Positions 21,757-26,625 of a stretch of DNA of 26,625 nucleotides are shown one piece after another. Each line of letters begins with the position of its first letter. The stretch's first letter is position 1. The DNA lies in contig CAPNDH010000018.1 in assembly GCA_948664205.1 (NCBI GenBank), positions 1 through 26,625 of the forward strand. Reading direction: 5' to 3'. Origin of the DNA: an uncultured Clostridia bacterium. GTDB taxonomy: Bacteria; Bacillota; Clostridia; TANB77; CAG-508. Below the pieces are notes generated by a model. That model had not been told where the DNA came from and ran no database searches. It saw only the letters and a list, made by a program, of their open reading frames with translations. Position numbers and translations under genes: made by a program.

Positions 21757-22779
21757 TTAATTAATGAACATTGCATCTCCAAAGCTAAAAAATCTGTACT
21801 TTTGTTTTACTGCTTCTTGGTAGGCTTTCATTGTGTAGTCTCTTCCGGCTAGTGCGGATACTAGCATTAGCAGTGTTGATTGTGGTAGGTGGAAGTTTGT
21901 TATTAGTGCGTCTATACATTTGAATTTGTAGCCTGGATATATGAATATTTTTGTGTCGCCTTCTTGTTCTTTTATATTTCCGCTTTCGTCTGCTATGGTT
22001 TCTAGTACTCTGCATGAGGTTGTGCCTATTACTATTACTCGGTGACCTGTTTTTTTGGCGTTGTTTATTTTTTCTGCATCTTCTTTTTTTATGTAGTAGT
22101 GCTCTGAGTGCATTTCGTGTTCTTCTACTTTTTCTTCTTTTACTGGTCTGAAAGTTCCTATTCCTACGTGCAATGTTACATTTGCTATGTTTATGCCTTT
22201 TTCTTCTATTTGTTTTAGAAGCTCTGGTGTAAAGTGTAAACCTGCTGTTGGCGCTGCTGCTGAACCATTATGTTTTGCGTATACTGTTTGATATCTTTCT
22301 TTTTCTTTTAATTCTTCGTGTATATATGGTGGGAGTGGCATTAATCCTATTTGGTCTAATATTTCATTAAATATTCCTTTGTAGTGAAATTTTACTTTTC
22401 TTGTTCCTCCTGGCATTATTTCTAGTATTTCTGCTTCTAATAGTCCTTCTCCAAATATTACCTTTGTTCCTATGTGTAGTTTATTTCCTGGTCTTACTAT
22501 ACTTTCCCATATATCCCCTTCTATATTATTTAGTAATAGGAATTCTACATTTGCCCCTGTTTCCTTTTTTCCATATATTCTTGCTGGTATTACTTTTGTG
22601 TTGTTTCGCACTAGGCAATCTCCTGGTTCTAAAAAGTCTATTATGTCTTTGAAGGTCTTGTGCTCTATTGTTTGTTCTTTCCTATTTAATACCATTAATC
22701 TTGATTCGTCTCTTTTTTCTAAAGGTACTTGTGCTATTAGTTCTTCTGGCAGTTCATAATTGAATTCTGATACGTTCAT
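21757..22779 (-). CDS. queA: S-adenosylmethionine:tRNA ribosyltransferase-isomerase
   Basis: 340 residues, the standard size. It moves and isomerises the ribosyl part of S-adenosylmethionine onto preQ1-tRNA to give epoxyqueuosine. Family landmarks are MNVSEFNYELPEELIAQVPL, KRDESRLMVL, FLEPGDCLVRNNTKVIPARI, GNGSAAAPTAGLHFT-like HNGSAAAPTAGLHFTPELL, VTLHVGIGTFRPVK, EMHSEHYYI and a C-terminal TNFHLPQSTLLMLVSALAGR. The start at 22779 was chosen because GGAG is six bases upstream and the family begins here; the 35 codons further upstream are translation of an intergenic repeat. It is the first gene of a queA-(transposase)-tgt-WG protein run, with no promoter I could recognise in the repeat-filled upstream gap. 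Confidence 0.97.
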   Translation of the reverse strand: MNVSEFNYELPEELIAQVPLEKRDESRLMVLNRKEQTIEHKTFKDIIDFLEPGDCLVRNNTKVIPARIYGKKETGANVEFLLLNNIEGDIWESIVRPGNKLHIGTKVIFGEGLLEAEILEIMPGGTRKVKFHYKGIFNEILDQIGLMPLPPYIHEELKEKERYQTVYAKHNGSAAAPTAGLHFTPELLKQIEEKGINIANVTLHVGIGTFRPVKEEKVEEHEMHSEHYYIKKEDAEKINNAKKTGHRVIVIGTTSCRVLETIADESGNIKEQEGDTKIFIYPGYKFKCIDALITNFHLPQSTLLMLVSALAGRDYTMKAYQEAVKQKYRFFSFGDAMFIN

Positions 22780-22799
22780 TGTCTTCTCCTTTTTTGTTT

Positions 22800-22903
22800 G
22801 GATGTCAAATGTCGGATGTCGGATTTTGGGGTAGTTTTTTTGAAGAGCGGGTCGCTTGATAAGGCGGTGACCCCTACAATCCAATTTCTAACCTCTAACT
22901 TCC
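22800..22903. repeat. hairpin repeat flanked by 7-bp tandem units, between metallopeptidase gene and queA
   Basis: On the plus strand there are three 7-bp units, GGATGTC, AAATGTC, GGATGTC (22800-22820) plus GGAT; then a central palindromic, GC-richer part, GGGTC (22849-22853) against GACCC (22869-22873), read on the minus strand as GTAGGGGTCACCGCC... ; then two 7-bp units TTCTAAC, CTCTAAC (22886-22899) plus TTCC. The central part resembles, from memory, the GTAGGGGCGACC-type palindromes common in gut Bacillota genomes. The element contains the stop codon and last codons of the metallopeptidase gene. Confidence 0.7.
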
Positions 22904-24246
22904 ATTACTTTAAATAAATTTAATATATTTTTATATACTCCATTTAATTCTTCTATTATATTTTGTGGCTCTTCAAAATAATCTAATTTTTTTGAGTGTT
23001 TAAAGTCACTTGTTTTTGTTGGTTTTTTTGTATATATTTCTTCTGGAAGTCCAACTAAACCTTTACTGCTTGATTTTATATTTTTATTCATATAGTCTTC
23101 ATACCACTGACTTAAACCTATTCTATTTTGGCTCCTATATCCATATTTTTCATAGTCATGTAGTTCTGGTCTTTCATAACCATATTCTAAACTATTTCTT
23201 TCAAGTGTGTGTAAAAATTCGTGTACATATACTTCTTCTGGAAATACATTTATTCTTTCGTCATATTTATATATGTAATTTGAATTACTGTTTGGAAGCC
23301 TTATGTTTGAAAAGCCAATATTTCTGTATTCCATACTTCCTAGTCCTATCCAGTCATTTACTGGTATTTCTTCTTTTGAGTTTATATCTCCTGTTCTAAA
23401 TGCTATAAATATGTGGTCATATTTTCCTTCTTTTATATATTTGTCTAATACATCTTTTATATCGTATGGAGAAACATAGTAGCCATTTTCCTCATCATAT
23501 GACATTGTTGTAATTGGTTTATCTATTTCTACAATATCGTAATTTACTTTCATTTTTCCTTGTGACATTGTTTCCATTGAACTTTTAAATCTGTTTATGC
23601 ATAATTTCATGTCATATATATCTGATTGTGTAAGGTTTAAGTCAAAGTTTTGAGTTTTACCTTGATTTTCTATTGATACTTTTGTTTCATCAAATAACAA
23701 GCATAAGAAATTCCATTTGTTTGATGTATCTGCACTTGCTGTTTCTATTGTCATATTTGAGAACCATGCTGTTCCTTTTGAATCATTATAGTTTCCACCT
23801 AGTCTAAACCCTACTTCTACTGTTTCTCTATTTTTTGAGTTAAATACAAATTCTATTTTTGTCCAATCTGTTGTTCCTGTGACATTGTCAGACTTTTCTA
23901 CTGTTTCATTTATGCATATATGTGCCCCTGCATCTTTATTTTCTTCTTTATTAATTACATCTTTAGTTTTTATCATACAGCTTACTTTATATGATGTATT
24001 TGGAACTACGTTTATTGTTTTAAAGAACATTGCATCATTAAAGTCTGTATTTTCTATTTTATAGCTATCATTTTTTAAATATTTTACTTCACTATCCCTT
24101 GAGAAGTTTGAAATTCCACTGTTGTATTCTGCCCTTATATATTCACTAAAGTTATTGCTTTTATATACTTTATATAATACAAATAATAAACCTATTATTA
24201 TCAATGTTGATATTATATTTTTTATTATTTTAATTGTCTTTTGCAT
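22888..24246 (-). CDS. membrane-anchored HExxH putative metallopeptidase with carbohydrate-binding-like domain
   Basis: 452 residues. A signal anchor is at about 9-26. Residues about 40-165 look like a jelly-roll, CBM_4_9-like module (VVPNTSYKVSCMIKTKDVIN, TDWTKIEFVFNSKNRETVEV, GTAWFSNMTIE). Residues about 175-380 carry a zinc-peptidase-like domain with HEFLHTLERNSLEYG (HExxH with a following Glu) near residue 328; YDEENGYYVSPYDIKDVLDK lies before it. A third zinc ligand is not certain: the His in ELHDYEKYGY is a candidate. It probably acts at the cell surface on protein or glycan-linked substrate; the exact peptidase family is not recognised. ATG follows AGGAGGAAATTTA, with a 17-spaced promoter just upstream. 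The last four codons (EVRG) and stop fall inside the adjoining repeat. Confidence 0.8.
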   Translation of the reverse strand: MQKTIKIIKNIISTLIIIGLLFVLYKVYKSNNFSEYIRAEYNSGISNFSRDSEVKYLKNDSYKIENTDFNDAMFFKTINVVPNTSYKVSCMIKTKDVINKEENKDAGAHICINETVEKSDNVTGTTDWTKIEFVFNSKNRETVEVGFRLGGNYNDSKGTAWFSNMTIETASADTSNKWNFLCLLFDETKVSIENQGKTQNFDLNLTQSDIYDMKLCINRFKSSMETMSQGKMKVNYDIVEIDKPITTMSYDEENGYYVSPYDIKDVLDKYIKEGKYDHIFIAFRTGDINSKEEIPVNDWIGLGSMEYRNIGFSNIRLPNSNSNYIYKYDERINVFPEEVYVHEFLHTLERNSLEYGYERPELHDYEKYGYRSQNRIGLSQWYEDYMNKNIKSSSKGLVGLPEEIYTKKPTKTSDFKHSKKLDYFEEPQNIIEELNGVYKNILNLFKVMEVRG

Positions 24247-24274
24247 TAAATTTCCTCCTAAAATAAGTAATTAT

Positions 24275-24303
24275 ATTATACATTATTTTAGTGGTAAAAA
24301 CAA
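24275..24303 (-). promoter_or_regulatory. sigma-A promoter for metallopeptidase gene
   Basis: On the minus strand TTGTTT (24298-24303) and TATAAT (24275-24280) are 17 bases apart, with the gene start 29 bases further on and its AGGAGG between. Confidence 0.68.
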
Positions 24304-24318
24304 GGTGTTTCGTTGTAT

Positions 24319-24365
24319 AAAAAAGAAATAATTTAAGAATTTCATTCCTAAATTATTTCTTTTTT
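24319..24365 (-). terminator. strong terminator after prepilin gene
   Basis: A 22-bp stem (24319-24340 against 24344-24365, one mismatch) with a 3-base loop, flanked by A6 and T6, 44 bases after the prepilin stop on the minus strand. It separates the prepilin/FGE-fold unit from the metallopeptidase promoter. Confidence 0.9.
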
Positions 24366-24408
24366 ACTTTACAGTTTTTATATAAAATTACTACTATATT
24401 TTTTAAAA

Positions 24409-25221
24409 TTAATATGTTTTGTATCCAATTATTCTGTCAATATATAAATTACTTCCTGATGATGAGTTCATTATAGTATTGCTACTACCAGGATAAATGT
24501 ATGCAGTCATATAATTAGAAACTACTAAATTATTATCTGATATTTCTATATCGTGAGTTATTATATTAAGTGTATATTTTAAATTGTTTGTATCTTGTGT
24601 TCTACGAGAACATATTATATTCGTTGATATAGATGAATTCGTAACATATATCTCTTCAATATTATTCTTTTTATTACATCTATAATATATTTTTATCCTT
24701 TTATAATTACTAATGCTATCATTCAAAGTTAATGTTCTTGTTTCTACATTATCTTCATCACTTCTTTCATATAAAATGTTTGTATCACCATTAGTAGAAG
24801 CTATTTTTACTCCATTTATGCTTGCTAATTGTAACTTACCATTTATTTCAAATTCATAAGGGTATTTATTTAATTTTGTGTATATTGAAATTGGATTTTC
24901 TCCTACTTCATATTTTGTACTTGCTATTTGGCTTTTTTCTGTAACATATGCTATTTCTGTATCATTCCTTAGAACTTCTGATAATTCTTTTAATGTTGGC
25001 ATTTCTTGCTTTTCTGCATATTTATTTATTTGGGCTGTTGTTATTTTTAAGTTTATTATATCTGTTGCTTCTTGTTTCTTGGTTACTTCTTTTGCCTCTT
25101 TTGCTCTTGTAAATATTCCATTATTTCCTAAACTTAAATATATTGCTATACTTGCTAATATTATTATTATTACTATCGTTATTACTAGCGAAATTAATGT
25201 TATAGCTTTTTCTCTTTTCAT
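24409..25221 (-). CDS. type IV prepilin-like protein (N-terminal methylation/cleavage motif)
   Basis: 270 residues. It starts MKREKAITLISLVITIVIII, the Bacillota variant of the prepilin signal: basic leader, cleavage expected after Ala6 (usually Gly), then a hydrophobic helix. The usual Glu at mature position 5 is replaced by Ser, as in many Clostridia proteins of this sort. After the helix comes NNGIFTRAKEAKEVTKKQEA, the amphipathic continuation seen in these proteins, then a beta-rich, Ser/Thr/Asn-rich domain ending in YIYPGSSNTIMNSSSGSNLY. It is likely a pseudopilin or surface protein processed by a prepilin peptidase. GGAG lies 10 bases before ATG. It is about 100 bases downstream of the FGE-fold gene on the same strand with no terminator between, so probably co-transcribed. 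Confidence 0.85.
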   Translation of the reverse strand: MKREKAITLISLVITIVIIIILASIAIYLSLGNNGIFTRAKEAKEVTKKQEATDIINLKITTAQINKYAEKQEMPTLKELSEVLRNDTEIAYVTEKSQIASTKYEVGENPISIYTKLNKYPYEFEINGKLQLASINGVKIASTNGDTNILYERSDEDNVETRTLTLNDSISNYKRIKIYYRCNKKNNIEEIYVTNSSISTNIICSRRTQDTNNLKYTLNIITHDIEISDNNLVVSNYMTAYIYPGSSNTIMNSSSGSNLYIDRIIGYKTY

Positions 25222-25323
25222 TTATTTTTTTCTCCTTTTATTTTACATAATTGTATCTCTCAGTTTTTTCTATTTCAGTAATTTAGTTTTTTAATATTTA
25301 TTTAATTGCATAATTTACTTTTA

Positions 25324-26625
25324 TTATTCAATACAAAGTGCTACACGAAAGCCATTGCGAGTGCGGGTATTAGGCACGTAATCGGATGTACGGTAACAGG
25401 CAGGGCTAGCGGTAGACTCGTGGTTAAAGCTACCACCACGAAGCATGTGTGTGTTGTATAGTGAGCTTGATGTATATGATATATTTGAAGCGTAAGATGC
25501 TTCATTAGTCCATTCCCATAAATTTCCTGATACATCATATATGTTCATTTTCTTTGCTTGCTCTGTACTTCCTGTTGTTAATAGTACATAACTACTTTTT
25601 AAATTTGCTGTTGTTAATCCTTCTGTTGTTGGCACTTTTTTAAAAGCTTCTGTTACTCCTGATGAATTTACCTTTGCATATGCTCCTCGTAAATTCGTAA
25701 GTGAAGTATTAGTATAATTTCCCCACTGTGATTCTGCTACTCCTGTTCCTTCTACATTTGTTCCTCTATCTTTTAAATATTTACACATCATATCCCACTG
25801 AGTTCCTGTTACTAGTGTGCTTTTTACATAGGCATTTTCTTTATACATTCGTCCACTCATTTCTACTGCTGTATAATAATCTGCATGATAATATGGTACA
25901 CTATTGGCTTTACTTATTACATTTCCACTTGCTTTATTTTCTTCTGTTCCTACTGTATTTCCTTCTTGTCTTGCTGTAAAGTCATAATTTTGCCATGTCC
26001 AACTATCTTTTATTGAGCTTTGTATCGCTACTGCATTTGATAGCCTTTTATTATCTGTAAATATTACACTGTCTGTGAAGCTTGCTTCTTCTCCATCAGT
26101 ATTGTTTAACGTAGAAACCCCTGCTTCATAACGCCCTATCCAAAATCCTCCATATTTCTTTACTTGCTTGTCTCCTTCTGCTCTTGATTCTCTATCCCAT
26201 TGTGCATTCCAGTTATTTGCATTTTTTTCGTTTTTGCCCCATACTATTTTTCTATATTCATTTGCATTACATGGTATCCATACAAATTGATTTCCTACTA
26301 GTTTTACTGCGTCTTCATGTGAAGTCATATCTTTTTTTGTTGTTTCATATCCGTCTGCTTTGTTATCTGATATTACTATTCCTGTATCTATATCTCCTCC
26401 TACATAGTAAAATCCTTCTGGTACTGGTACTGTTACTCCTTTTCCTCCTGATACTGCATATACGTTAGTTGACACAGTCATTTTTTTTACTACTTTTCCA
26501 TCTTCTGTACTTACATAATTTGGCGATATTGTTACCCATCCACTTGGAATTTTTACCTTTGTTCCTGCTTCTGTTTCTGGTGTGTTCTCTGGTTCATTTC
26601 CTCTATCTAACTGGGCATATAATTC
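25324..26625 (-). CDS. FGE/SUMF1-fold protein, 5' part outside the window
   Basis: At least 433 residues; the frame stays open to the window edge, so the start is missing. The Met encoded at 26481 has no ribosome-binding site (it follows a run of A) and is internal. The visible part starts ELYAQLDRGNEPEN, then KVKIPSGWVTISPNY, a VPVPEGFYYVGGDIDTGIVI segment, and the FGE-sulfatase fold: NQFVWIPCNANEYRK, GGFWIGRYEAGVST, TGTQWDMMCKYLKDRG, NIYDVSGNLWEWTNEASY, MLRGGSFNHES and RTRNGFRVALCIE. After RGGS the first catalytic Cys of real formylglycine-generating enzymes is missing, although a later Cys (PACYRTSD) is near the second position. A structural, lectin-like surface role is likelier. A prepilin-type N-terminus outside the window is my guess. 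A prepilin gene follows downstream. Confidence 0.85.
   Translation of the reverse strand, partial: ELYAQLDRGNEPENTPETEAGTKVKIPSGWVTISPNYVSTEDGKVVKKMTVSTNVYAVSGGKGVTVPVPEGFYYVGGDIDTGIVISDNKADGYETTKKDMTSHEDAVKLVGNQFVWIPCNANEYRKIVWGKNEKNANNWNAQWDRESRAEGDKQVKKYGGFWIGRYEAGVSTLNNTDGEEASFTDSVIFTDNKRLSNAVAIQSSIKDSWTWQNYDFTARQEGNTVGTEENKASGNVISKANSVPYYHADYYTAVEMSGRMYKENAYVKSTLVTGTQWDMMCKYLKDRGTNVEGTGVAESQWGNYTNTSLTNLRGAYAKVNSSGVTEAFKKVPTTEGLTTANLKSSYVLLTTGSTEQAKKMNIYDVSGNLWEWTNEASYASNISYTSSSLYNTHMLRGGSFNHESTASPACYRTSDYVPNTRTRNGFRVALCIE

Noticed and set aside
20820..21758. Poly-T target site duplication of the RAYT element
   Set aside because: Both flanks have T-runs, but a G separates the right end from its run and Y1 elements do not usually make duplications; T-runs are common in this AT-rich DNA.
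22780..22884. In-frame 35-codon extension of queA
   Set aside because: It is translation of the intergenic hairpin repeat; QueA proteins begin at MNVSEFNYELPEELIAQ, which has its own ribosome-binding site.

Overview
The window is very AT-rich DNA with dense, mostly minus-strand genes, strong AGGAGG-type ribosome-binding sites, single TTG start usage, rho-independent terminators and Gram-positive family content (DUF4179 anti-sigma, DUF1287, RsiV-like DUF3298, Bacillota-type prepilins, TetR with a Firmicutes-type C-terminus). This points to a low-GC Bacillota, most likely an uncultured Clostridia member of the kind seen in gut metagenomes. The genus cannot be told from this sequence. No tRNA, rRNA or CRISPR array was seen.

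Layout. (1) 1-2.9 kb, minus: a three-gene ECF sigma / DUF4179 anti-sigma / membrane-anchored unknown operon, possibly next to an IS end at the left edge. (2) 3.0-3.7 kb: a DUF1287 cysteine-hydrolase-like protein with its own promoter and terminator. (3) 3.8-6.5 kb: an operon of a 43-residue membrane protein and two membrane-anchored alpha/beta hydrolases, divergent from a TetR regulator; the whole module is bracketed by a 24-bp near-perfect direct repeat. (4) 6.7-7.8 kb: a membrane-anchored FGE/SUMF1-fold protein, then rpiA and two unknown membrane proteins on opposite strands. (5) 10.4-14.4 kb: a LolCDE/MacB-type ABC ATPase and a 1065-residue FtsX-type permease with a long extracellular coiled coil, separated by a repeat element. 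(6) 14.5-18.1 kb: GNAT acetyltransferase, O6-methylguanine-DNA methyltransferase, a HAD 5'-nucleotidase-like protein, a DUF4163/DUF3298 protein without signal peptide, and an HD phosphohydrolase. (7) 18.1-22.8 kb: queA, a Y1 (RAYT/IS200-like) transposase element, tgt and a WG-repeat membrane protein, all minus; the element sits exactly between the queA stop and the tgt ribosome-binding site. (8) 22.9-26.6 kb: an HExxH metallopeptidase-like protein, a type IV prepilin-like protein and a second FGE-fold protein cut by the window edge.

How it fits together. queA and tgt act in successive steps of queuosine tRNA modification and should be co-transcribed through the mobile element. Surface and envelope themes recur: prepilin-like anchors, FGE-fold (lectin-like) domains, membrane-tethered hydrolases, an envelope-stress-type sigma/anti-sigma pair. 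The most unusual signals are the RAYT element with 48-bp inverted ends formed of hairpins, a related solo palindromic element inside the ABC operon, a third hairpin repeat that supplies the stop codon of the metallopeptidase gene, the direct-repeat-bracketed hydrolase module with an unlisted small protein, and the prepilin/FGE-fold proteins.
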